The notes beneath the pieces are model-generated. The model was not told the origin of the DNA. It saw only the letters and a list, made by a program, of their open reading frames with translations, and did not search any database. A program made the translations under genes and the position numbers. A stretch of DNA of 15,144 bases from an uncultured Clostridia bacterium (lineage in GTDB: Bacteria > Bacillota > Clostridia > TANB77 > CAG-508), in assembly GCA_934183045.1 (NCBI GenBank), contig CAKPRW010000032.1:1-15144 (forward strand), given 5' to 3'. The stretch's first letter is position 1; each line of letters opens with the position of its first letter. Below are positions 7,672 through 14,924 of the stretch, piece after piece.

Positions 7672-8265
7672 ATGTTAAAATATGTACCAAACACTTTAAC
7701 AATTATAAGATTTTTATTAATTCCTTTAATTATATTATATATATTTACAGGAAATTATATTTTAGCTTTTATATTTTTTACAATATCAGGCTTAACAGAT
7801 ATTGCAGATGGATTTATAGCACGAAAATTTAATTTAGTTTCTAACTTTGGAAAATTAATGGATCCATTAGCAGACAAACTAACTCAAATTGCAACTCTCG
7901 CTTCTTTAGTTATAAATAACATTATTCCAATTTGGATTTTATTAATTGTTTTACTAAAAGAATTTATTATGATAGTAGGTGCATCATTCCTTTATGGAAA
8001 AGATGTTGTTGTATATAGTAAATGGTATGGAAAACTTGCTACTGTTCTCTTTTACCTAGCTATTGTAGTTTCTCTTCTATTTAAACAATTTGAATTTTCA
8101 GGAATGTGGAAAAACTTAGATTTTGGATTATATTGTCTAGCTTTATTTGCAACAGTCTTTTCTTTGATTATGTATGTAAAAGACTTGTATAGTAAAGGTT
8201 TTATAGATAAACAAGATTTAAAAAAAGAAGTTACTGTTGATAAAAGAGAGAAAAAGAAAAAATAA
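7672..8265 (+). CDS. pgsA: CDP-diacylglycerol-glycerol-3-phosphate 3-phosphatidyltransferase
   Basis: Membrane enzyme that makes phosphatidylglycerophosphate from CDP-diacylglycerol and glycerol-3-phosphate, the committed step to phosphatidylglycerol. The 197 residues carry the full CDP-alcohol phosphatidyltransferase motif with correct spacing: D43, D46, G47, A50, R51, G60, D64 and D68. Several membrane helices surround it and a very basic tail (KREKKKK) ends the protein. I chose the ATG at 7672 over the in-frame GTG at 7663 because AGGTGG overlaps that GTG and gives the ATG a well-spaced ribosome binding site, and the family starts at this point. It follows the clpE-like stop by 9 bases and shares its transcript. 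The pairing with a Clp ATPase is probably positional. A strong terminator follows at 8296-8339. Confidence 0.93.
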   Translation: MLKYVPNTLTIIRFLLIPLIILYIFTGNYILAFIFFTISGLTDIADGFIARKFNLVSNFGKLMDPLADKLTQIATLASLVINNIIPIWILLIVLLKEFIMIVGASFLYGKDVVVYSKWYGKLATVLFYLAIVVSLLFKQFEFSGMWKNLDFGLYCLALFATVFSLIMYVKDLYSKGFIDKQDLKKEVTVDKREKKKK

Positions 8266-8295
8266 TATATAAACATTATATAAACAATAAAAATC

Positions 8296-8339
8296 CAATG
8301 TTGCAACCTAATTATTTAGGATGTATCATTGTATTTTTT
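8296..8339. terminator. Two-way terminator between pgsA and the BofC-like gene
   Basis: A three-part stem: CAATG with CATTG (8296-8300 and 8327-8331), TGCA with TGTA, and CCTAA with TTAGG around a short loop. T-rich sequence follows at 8332-8339. AAAAA lies on the left, so it can also end the convergent minus-strand transcript. Confidence 0.8.
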
Positions 8340-8347
8340 ACTTTATA

Positions 8348-8951
8348 TTACTCAAAATCTTCTATTAACTGATTTAATTCTTGTTTTCCATTTGCCCTAA
8401 TTCCATTCTTCATATTAATTTTATCTGTTTCAGTCAAATATTCAGTGTATATATCAGTTTCTTCAACTTTAGTTTCAGATCCATCTTCTTGTATTTTATA
8501 TATAGTAACCTTTCCTTCATTATCTTTTACCAAATAATGTTCTCCACATTCTCCGTTCTACTTGTTTAAACAGAACTATTTTATTACTAGTAAATTCTTC
8601 AATTTGAAATTCTGAATATTTCTCTCTTACCTCTTCTTTTGTTAAATTAACTAGATCATTTGGCAACTCTAAATAATTGCTTATTGTATGTCCACATTTT
8701 TCATAATATATTTTTTGTGTAAAAGAACAATTAGGAGAAACTTTTTCTTCTTCTGAATTAGCTTGTGTTATATTTTCTTTTTCTATTTGTTCATATTCAT
8801 CTGTACAATCATCTAATATATTTTCATCTGCAATTTCTTCAGTAACAAATTCTTGTACATTATTATCCTTTTTATTAGTTATCATAATTGCTGTATATAT
8901 TGCACCTATAACTACAACAATGCTAATAGCTATTATTACAAATCTTTTCAT
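8348..8951 (-). CDS. BofC C-terminal-domain-like membrane protein, interrupted by a +1 shift at a CGG codon
   Basis: As one reading with a +1 step, this is a 200-residue protein: a membrane helix at about 3-25, an acidic linker, then a domain containing YYEKCGHT, LPNDLVNLTKEEV, ECGEHYLV and a C-terminal NQLIEDFE. The layout resembles clostridial proteins annotated with a BofC C-terminal domain; BofC itself is a forespore regulator of sigma-K processing, and a sporulation role here is only inference. The zero frame reads 132 residues to Val-Glu, then CGG (8555-8553), and stops 10 codons after CGG. Skipping the C at 8555 gives Gly-Glu-Cys-Gly-Glu-His and 68 more residues to the stop at 8348. 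Both halves look intact. The ATG at 8951 follows GGAGGG. The intergenic stretch 8952-9060 is AT-rich and shows no convincing promoter. Confidence 0.7.
8552..8556 (-). other. +1 frameshift site, extra C before a Gly codon (zero-frame CGG)
   Basis: The minus strand reads GTA GAA CGG AGA ATG in the zero frame. The homologous reading is GTA GAA, then (C), then GGA GAA TGT. The inserted base is not in a homopolymer. I see no Shine-Dalgarno-like stimulator upstream and no strong hairpin downstream. It could be a programmed shift, a pseudogene mutation or a sequence error. Confidence 0.75.
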
Positions 8952-9060
8952 TTAAAACCCTCCATATTACCGTTTTTACTATTATTTACATTTTTTATAA
9001 TTATATACAACAACTATATTTTAAAATTATCATTTATTTATAATGTATTTTTTATTTTAT

Positions 9061-9099
9061 AAAAAAAGAAACCAAGCTACTCTATTAGAATAACTTGGT
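9061..9099 (-). terminator. Intrinsic terminator after purB
   Basis: A 13-base-pair stem (9071-9083 with 9087-9099, two wobble pairs on the minus strand) has a 3-base loop. On the minus strand it is followed by TTCTTTTTTT (9070-9061). It lies 45 bases after the purB stop. The bases between hold nothing else I recognise. Confidence 0.88.
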
Positions 9100-9143
9100 C
9101 CCAATTTTAGAAAAAATCCGCTTCAAAGTTCAAAGGTTTGGAT

Positions 9144-10634
9144 CTACAGATTGGCAATATCCTCTGCCAAACCTGTATAAGAACTTGGTGTAAGACTTAA
9201 CAAAGCATCTCTATCTGCCATAGAGAAAACTCTTAAATTCTCAATATAATCTCTTATGACATCTTCAGTGATCTTCTTTCCTCTTGTCAGCGCTTTAAGC
9301 TCATCATATGCATCTGGCTTACCATACTTTCTAAGCATAGTCTGTATTGGCTCTGCCAAGACTTCCCAGGCTGCATCAAGATCTTCTTCAATCTTCTCAA
9401 GATTTGCATTACATTTCTTGAGTCCACCTGTTGCTTCTTCGATAAGCTTTAATGACATTCCCATTGCCTCTCCAATGTATCTCTGGACAGTCGAATCCGA
9501 CAAATCTCTCTGCCAACGTGATCTCATCATTTTCTCACAAATACCGTCAATCAATCCGTTAGAAACATAGCTGTTTCCTTCACTGTTTTCAAACTTAATT
9601 GGATTGACTTTGTGCGGCATTGTAGATGATCCTACTTCCTTTGCTTCCACCTTCTGATTAAGATATTCTTCTGAAATATACATCCACATATCCAAATCAA
9701 AATTAAGGATGATCAAGTTAATATGCTTAATTGTATTAAGCATATTATACACATTGTCATGAGACTCGATCTGTGTAGTGATCGGGTTATACTTCAATCC
9801 CAGCCACTCCACAAATTTCTTGTTCAGTTCCGGCCAATTTTCATTTGGAAAGACTACTGAAATTGCCGAATAGTTACCAGTTGCGCCGTTGAATTTCCCA
9901 AAGTCGTACTGGTCAAGATTATTTACCAGCTCTTCCAACCGCTTAACATACACCTTTAACTCCTTTCCAAGAGTCGTTGGTGTAGCATGCTGACCATGAG
10001 TCTTTGCAAGCATTGGAGTTTCCTTGTATTTTTCAACCCAAATATTAAGCTGTTCAATAAGAGCCTTCAATGCTGGAATATACACTTCGTTCCGCGCCTT
10101 CTTTATCATCAGCGCATAAGCAAGATTGTTAATGTCTTCAGATGTACATCCAATATGCACAAAACTTACCAATTGTGATAAGCCCGCTGCCTTAAGCTTC
10201 TCTCCGATAAAATATTCAACCGCTTTGACATCATGATTCGTTACCTTTTCGATATCCTTGACCCGCATTGCATCTGCAATAGAAAAATCCTCATAGATGC
10301 TCACAATAGCATTTCGATTTGCTTCATAGATAATCTGCCCTTCTACTAGAGCTTCATCCTGTACTTCCGCAATCAGCCATTCTAACCAGCTCATTTCGAC
10401 ATAAACTCGATTTTTAATCAGAGCATATTCTGAGAAATATTCTCTAAGATTGTCTGCTACACTAGAGTACCGTCCATCCAGCGGACACAAAGCAGCCAAA
10501 GATGTTACTTTTGCCAGTGCTTCACCTAACTCTCCTTCAAGCTTTTTCAAGTCTTTTTCAAGACTTTCGTCAACTTCGGCAACACTAGTAATATAGCTTA
10601 TTGCCTCTTTTCCTAAAATTGTCTTCAGTTTCAT
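9144..10634 (-). CDS. purB: Adenylosuccinate lyase, E. coli-type, GC-rich and probably acquired
   Basis: Cytosolic fumarate-lyase family enzyme of purine synthesis. It removes fumarate from SAICAR and from adenylosuccinate. The signature GSSTMPHKVNP is at residues 335-345, with the catalytic Ser at 336 or 337, and THGQHATPTT holds the acid-base His (about H213). The core begins at SLAALCPLDGRYS, like E. coli or Bacteroides PurB and unlike the shorter Bacillus-type start. A helical, charged extension of about 44 residues precedes it. I chose the ATG at 10634 because AAAGGAG lies 7 bases upstream; the in-frame ATG at 10652 overlaps that site. Sampled lines are 42-45% GC, the extension DNA 35-38%, against 22-35% in the neighbours. 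Arg is encoded four times by CGG (residues 55, 124, 181 and 232), including the conserved Arg of DGRY. It has its own promoter and terminator. No transposase or attachment site flanks it. Confidence 0.94.
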   Translation of the reverse strand: MKLKTILGKEAISYITSVAEVDESLEKDLKKLEGELGEALAKVTSLAALCPLDGRYSSVADNLREYFSEYALIKNRVYVEMSWLEWLIAEVQDEALVEGQIIYEANRNAIVSIYEDFSIADAMRVKDIEKVTNHDVKAVEYFIGEKLKAAGLSQLVSFVHIGCTSEDINNLAYALMIKKARNEVYIPALKALIEQLNIWVEKYKETPMLAKTHGQHATPTTLGKELKVYVKRLEELVNNLDQYDFGKFNGATGNYSAISVVFPNENWPELNKKFVEWLGLKYNPITTQIESHDNVYNMLNTIKHINLIILNFDLDMWMYISEEYLNQKVEAKEVGSSTMPHKVNPIKFENSEGNSYVSNGLIDGICEKMMRSRWQRDLSDSTVQRYIGEAMGMSLKLIEEATGGLKKCNANLEKIEEDLDAAWEVLAEPIQTMLRKYGKPDAYDELKALTRGKKITEDVIRDYIENLRVFSMADRDALLSLTPSSYTGLAEDIANL

Positions 10635-10671
10635 AACAAAACTCCTTTCCAAAAAATTAATTAATTGTTGC

Positions 10672-10703
10672 TTTTTCTAAGTAGTCCAGCCTTTTTAGAA
10701 AAA
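10672..10703 (-). promoter_or_regulatory. Hairpin in the purB leader
   Basis: TTTTTCTAA and TTAGAAAAA (10672-10680 and 10695-10703) form a perfect 9-base-pair stem around a 14-base loop, inside the roughly 85-base leader of purB. It does not match the purine riboswitch core and lacks a T run suited to termination. It could affect translation or RNA stability. Confidence 0.4.
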
Positions 10704-10725
10704 TAGACTTTATAGAAACATTTGC

Positions 10726-10754
10726 ATTATACCACAATTTTACATAATATTCAA
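10726..10754 (-). promoter_or_regulatory. purB promoter
   Basis: TTGAAT (10754-10749), a 17-base spacer and a perfect TATAAT (10731-10726), read on the minus strand. It means purB need not depend on read-through from comEC. I saw no clear terminator between comEC (stop at 10792) and this promoter, so some read-through is possible. Confidence 0.7.
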
Positions 10755-10791
10755 TACATGTTGACTATTATTTTAAACCATTATTACCCAA

Positions 10792-13294
10792 TTAATTACT
10801 TAATTTCTTATCAATTTTTATTTTGCCTTTACTATTAACATTCATTTCTATTTCTCCCATTTCATCAGTCCTATAAACTTTTACATTGTAATTTTCTAAT
10901 CTTTTTATAATTTCACTATTAGGATGCCCAAATGTATTATTTGCTCCTACACCTATTAAAGCAATTTGTGGTTGTACTAATTTCAAAAAGTCTTCTGTAG
11001 ATGAACTTTTAGATCCATGATGTGCGACTTTAATAATTGTAGAATTTAAAATTTTAGTATTTTTATATTTGAAAACAATTTTATTTTCAGCTTCTTGTTC
11101 AATATCTCCTGTAAATAACATTGAAAAGTTTTTATAATTTAATTTGCATACTAATGCGTTATTATTTATTGAGTTTTTAAAAACAATATCTGTATCATTT
11201 GGCCATAACACATCAAAATACAAATTGTTTTCTATTTTAATTTTGCTTTCCCCTTCCACAATATTTACTTTAATATTTTTTTCCTTTATAATTTTTAAAA
11301 ATTTTTGTAAATTTTCACAGTTACTATATTGTTTTCCTATGATTACATTTTTAATTTTTATTTCTTCTAATAAATATAAAATCGAACCGAACATGATCTT
11401 GATCAAAATGGCTAATTATTACATAATCTATTTTGGTATATCTTCTATCTAAAATATATGGCAACAAAGTCTTTTTTCCAACATTAAATCCATCTGTTTT
11501 TTCACCGCCACCATCTATTAGAATTGTTTTATTATAGGGAGTTACAATAAAAGTACAATCTCCTTGCCCCACATCCACAAAATATATTTTTAAATTTTTA
11601 GGAATAAAATTATTTAATAATATAAATATAATAAATATGTATATTATTGTTTTATAATTTATTTTAGAATTTCTTTTTTTAAACTTTAATAATTCAACTA
11701 CATTTCTAAATCTACGTTCTGTTGCATTTGCATTTCTTTTATTATAAATAGAATAAATAAATCTAACTACAAAAATAATCAAATAATATGAAACTATCAT
11801 CCATATTTTAGGAGTTGGTAAATAAATTTTTGCAAATACAAGATTACTTAAATTAGATATCTTTATAAGAATATTAAGAGCTATTCTTAATAAAAATACA
11901 ATTCCTTTGCTAATTGGTTCAAATATTGTAAATAAAATTATTGATATTATTCCTAAAAATATAATTGGACCTACAATAATACTTGTTATTAAGCTTGTTA
12001 TAATAAAATAAATTCCTACAAAATTAAAATGATATAAAACTATTGGAAAAATCATAATTTGAACTGATAATGTAACAGATATAATTTCTTTTATTTTATT
12101 AATTAATTCTTCAGATCCTTTATAATATAAATACACCTTTTTAATTCTTTTAGACTTGATTTTATTTAAAATTCCAAGAATGTTTTTATTTAATAAAATT
12201 ATTCCTATAACTCCAAAATAAGAAAGTTGTAATCCTATATTAGTAATTAAAAAAGGATTATATATTAATATTATTAGTAATGATATTGACATTGATGTCC
12301 AAATATCATTTTTTCTATGCACTATACCTGATAAAGTAATAAGTATTCCCATAATTGAAGCTCTAATTATAGATGTTGAAAAACCTGAAACAAATGCATA
12401 AATAATTAATATTAAAATGATTACATATTTTGCTTTTCTTTTTCCTATAAGTTTTTTAAATATTAAATTTGTACCTATTATAATGTAAGAAATATGCATT
12501 CCAGACACTGCTAAAATATGTGCCATGTTGCTTGTTTGAAACTTTTCATATACCTCTTCTTCTATGTTAGATATGTCTCCTAATAATATTCCTTTTAGTA
12601 ATGAAGCCTCTTCTTTTTCCAAAATCCTATCTATCGTATTTGTAAGCTTTAAAAATATATTATTAGCCCAAACAAATAAGTTATTTACTTTTGTTATTTT
12701 TATTATTTTTTCAGAATTAACAGAACCATATATAGATTTCGTTTTCAGATATTCTTTATAAGAAAATCCTCCATAGTTTCTTTGCTCTTCTGGTTTTATA
12801 AATTCGCCTTTTATTACTACTTTATCTCCATAACTAAATGTTTCTTTATCTGTTTTTTTTACCCTTAATATCAGTCTTGTGTCTTTATATTTTTTTGAAT
12901 TATTTAGTGACTCTACTTTTATATAGTATATGTTTCTATATTTACTTTCCTTCTTGTTACTTATAATATAGCCTACTACATCAACTTCTTGTAGATTATT
13001 ATATAATGTTTCATATTTTTGATTTTGTATTAAAAATATTGAATTTGAAATTATTGAACTAATAACGATTATTAATATAACTTTTTGATTAAAAATTAGT
13101 TTGATATAACGAAAATATCTATATATACTAATGAAATTAAATTTCTTTTTTTGTTTTATATATATTTTTTGCTTAATTAAATATATTACAGCTATAAGAC
13201 AATAAAGTGGGACTATACTAATTTTAAAGTATAGCCCCACTAATATACCTATTATATATCCTATTACTGCAACTAAAATTAGTCTTTTATTCAT
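10792..13294 (-). CDS. comEC: ComEC/Rec2 DNA-uptake channel, interrupted by a +1 shift at a CGG codon
   Basis: Polytopic membrane channel that carries single-stranded DNA across the membrane in competence. With the +1 step the product is 833 residues. N-terminal helices and an outer domain (about 70-200) lead to the competence domain (about 225-510) with HILAVSGMHISYI at 259-271, then a metallo-beta-lactamase-like domain from about 568. The metal motif HFDQDH lies at 629-634, D730 in FTGDIE, H758-H759 in VAHHGS, and H790 in FGHPN. The zero frame reaches V635, hits CGG (11389-11387) and ends 12 codons later at 11351. Skipping the C at 11389 gives Gly-Ser-Ile-Leu, which restores the conserved HV-Gly after the metal motif. 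AAAGGA precedes the ATG at 13294. The gene lies 29 bases after the SH3-NlpC gene and is probably co-transcribed. Both halves look intact, so recent loss, recoding or a sequence error are all possible. Confidence 0.85.
11385..11390 (-). other. +1 frameshift site, extra C before a Gly codon (zero-frame CGG)
   Basis: The minus strand reads CAT GTT CGG TTC in the zero frame. The homologous reading is CAT GTT, then (C), then GGT TCG ATT. The Gly at this position of the beta-lactamase fold is nearly invariant, so the place and direction of the shift are well fixed. The pattern is the same as at 8552-8556. Confidence 0.85.
13206..13241 (-). other. Strong hairpin inside the start of comEC
   Basis: Arms 13206-13219 and 13228-13241 form a 14-base-pair stem, with one G-U wobble in the minus-strand RNA, around the loop TTAAAATT, and TTTATTG follows. 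It lies over codons 18-30 of comEC. It resembles an intrinsic terminator with a weak T run and could limit comEC expression relative to the gene upstream. Confidence 0.55.
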
Positions 13295-13323
13295 TTTGTT
13301 CCTTTCTTAGTTGCTTATTTATT

Positions 13324-14673
13324 TTATTGTAAAATTCTTCTTGCTCCTACATAGTTTTTGTTGTAATATCCTGAATTAATTGAATCTGTTGTTACTCCTC
13401 TTGATGAGTTTGCAGCATGAACAATTTTTCCTCCACCTGCGTATATACCAACATGATTAATTCCTGATTTTCCAAACATAACTAAATCTCCTGGTTGTAA
13501 TTGGCTTCTGCTTACAGCAACACCATTACTGTATTGGCCTGCTGCTGTTCTATTTAAATTTACTCCAAATTTTCTATAAACATATGATGTAAATCCTGAA
13601 CAGTCAAATCCGCTTGGAGTTGTTCCTCCATATACATATCTAGATCCTATATATTGATTAGCTGCTGCAACTACTGATGAACCTTTTCCAGATGATGTTG
13701 TTGCTACTGGTGTTGTGGCTGTTGTTGTATTAGTTGCTGTTGTAGCTGTTGTTGATTTTGTTGTACTTTTTGATGTTGTTGTTTTTTGGTTTTCTGTATT
13801 TTTTCTTGTTGTTGTCATACTTCTTGATGTTTCTTGCTTTTGTGCTGATAAAAGTGAACTTGAAATATAACCTTCTTTTCCAGATGCTTTTACTTTGCTC
13901 CATCCATCTTGTTCTGAAATTACTTCTACTGATGTATTAACTGTTAATGCTACTAAAATTTCTGAATTTGTATTTGCTTCTTTTCTTAAATTAACAGTTT
14001 CTGAATTTGTATACAATGTTTTTACTGTTGTTTGTGTAGAGTTTTGTTCTGCTGTTTCTGTTTTTTCTGTTTTATCTTCACTTTGTAATTTTTCTTTTCT
14101 TATCCATCCTTTTGTATTTCTTACTTCTACACATACCCAGTCATTTACTTTTTCTATTATTGTTACTTCTTCATCTTTTTTTACTTCTATAATATCAGTT
14201 GCATTTATTACTGGTACAATTTTTAATTTTGTGTCTTCTGCTATTTTTTGTTTGCTGTTTTCTGTTTCTTCATTTGTATCGATTATTTCTTCGTTTACAA
14301 CTTCTTTAGTTGTATTATTTTCTTGATTTACATCTTCTTGAGTTGAGTTTTCTTGGCTTGCTTGATCTTGAGTTTTATTTTCAGCTTGTTGACCATCATT
14401 TTCTATCTTTAATAAGTCTTGTCTTAAATATCCTGTCATTCCTTTAGCTTTTACTTTATACCATTCACCTTGTTTTTCTATTATTTCTACTTCTTCATTA
14501 ATAGAAAATTGTTCTAATATTTTACTATTTTCATCTGCCTTTTCTCTAAGATTTGCTGTCTCAACATTTATTTTTGCTGTATTAGCTGCCAAACTCATAT
14601 TAATAAAAAACAAACTGACAATTCCTAAAGCTGCCATAACTAAAATGCTTTTTATATTTTTTTTACTTTTCAT
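13324..14673 (-). CDS. Secreted SH3-domain NlpC/P60 peptidoglycan hydrolase
   Basis: Cell-wall endopeptidase of 449 residues, expected to cut peptide stems in peptidoglycan. A signal peptide covers 1-30 (basic start, hydrophobic core, SLAA-NTA cut). Bacterial SH3 repeats lie at about 33-90, 142-198 (degenerate) and 218-276; the first and third have the typical NLREKA/NLRKEA start. Acidic Gln/Glu-rich and Thr/Ser-rich linkers separate the parts. The NlpC/P60 domain at about 332-449 has catalytic C358 in FDCSGF, H407 in NHVGIY and H419 in VHAAN. The ATG at 14673 follows AAGGAG. The gene has a strong promoter with a palindrome at its start site, and comEC follows after 29 bases. The repeat-rich Thr linker is low complexity, not a DNA repeat array. 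Confidence 0.93.
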   Translation of the reverse strand: MKSKKNIKSILVMAALGIVSLFFINMSLAANTAKINVETANLREKADENSKILEQFSINEEVEIIEKQGEWYKVKAKGMTGYLRQDLLKIENDGQQAENKTQDQASQENSTQEDVNQENNTTKEVVNEEIIDTNEETENSKQKIAEDTKLKIVPVINATDIIEVKKDEEVTIIEKVNDWVCVEVRNTKGWIRKEKLQSEDKTEKTETAEQNSTQTTVKTLYTNSETVNLRKEANTNSEILVALTVNTSVEVISEQDGWSKVKASGKEGYISSSLLSAQKQETSRSMTTTRKNTENQKTTTSKSTTKSTTATTATNTTTATTPVATTSSGKGSSVVAAANQYIGSRYVYGGTTPSGFDCSGFTSYVYRKFGVNLNRTAAGQYSNGVAVSRSQLQPGDLVMFGKSGINHVGIYAGGGKIVHAANSSRGVTTDSINSGYYNKNYVGARRILQ

Positions 14674-14716
14674 TTCATATTACTCCTTAAACAATAATAT
14701 TTTACATCCTTTTTTC

Positions 14717-14726
14717 GTAACGTTAC
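14717..14726. promoter_or_regulatory. Palindrome GTAACGTTAC at the start site of the NlpC gene
   Basis: A perfect 10-base palindrome lies 1 base downstream of the -10 box, over the predicted start of transcription of the minus-strand promoter at 14728-14755. Position and a central CG suggest a repressor site of the LacI/CcpA kind. The regulator is unknown. Confidence 0.4.
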
Positions 14727-14727
14727 T

Positions 14728-14755
14728 AGTATAACATATATCAAAAAAATGTCAA
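14728..14755 (-). promoter_or_regulatory. Promoter for the NlpC/P60-comEC unit
   Basis: A perfect TTGACA (14755-14750), a 16-base spacer and TATACT (14733-14728), read on the minus strand. It is among the strongest promoters in the window. Confidence 0.8.
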
Positions 14756-14782
14756 GTTTTTCTAAAAATATCTTCCAAAGTA

Positions 14783-14811
14783 TTGACAATCGTGCTTTTT
14801 TATAATACAAT
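14783..14811 (+). promoter_or_regulatory. rplM promoter
   Basis: TTGACA (14783-14788), a 17-base spacer and TACAAT (14806-14811). The -35 and the first part of the spacer repeat the sequence before the clpE-like gene. It is divergent from the NlpC promoter, with the two -35 boxes 27 bases apart. Confidence 0.75.
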
Positions 14812-14832
14812 ATTTTAGCAATTATATTGAAA

Positions 14833-14884
14833 TATGATTTAAATATAAAACTTCTCCCCGGTAGTTTTACATTTAGATATCATA
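14833..14884 (+). promoter_or_regulatory. rplM leader hairpin, candidate L13 autoregulatory leader
   Basis: The arms, from 14833-14852 to 14863-14884, form a stem of about 20 pairs with one A-C mismatch and a 2-base bulge. The 10-base loop TCTCCCCGGT is strikingly GC-rich for this region. rplM genes of Gram-positive bacteria are known to carry a structured L13 leader that controls expression. I identify it by position and shape, not by a matched consensus. Confidence 0.5.
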
Positions 14885-14924
14885 TATATAAATAAAATTA
14901 AAAAATAGGAGGGTAATTATTACC

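Noticed and set aside
8348..8533. C-terminal part of the BofC-like gene as a separate 61-residue gene
   Set aside because: It has no ribosome binding site and continues the domain of the upstream frame without a gap.
8520..8560. Stop-codon recoding (selenocysteine or TGA as Trp) to explain the split genes
   Set aside because: Both breaks need a frame change, not read-through of a stop; the zero-frame stops reached are TAA and the following zero-frame sequence has no homology.
10635..10754. Purine riboswitch in the purB leader
   Set aside because: The three-way-junction core sequences are absent; only a simple 9-base-pair hairpin is present.
9061..10754. Mobile element or genomic island ends around purB
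   Set aside because: There is no transposase, integrase, tRNA gene, terminal inverted repeat or target duplication at either edge; transfer is suggested by composition only.
10792..11406. C-terminal part of comEC as an independent beta-lactamase-fold gene
   Set aside because: It lacks the HxDxDH motif, has no ribosome binding site before its first ATG, and fits onto the upstream frame exactly when one base is skipped.
13680..13830. Repeat array made of TTGTTG-like units
   Set aside because: It encodes the Thr/Ser-rich linker of the NlpC/P60 protein; the units are irregular and it is not a CRISPR or tandem DNA array.
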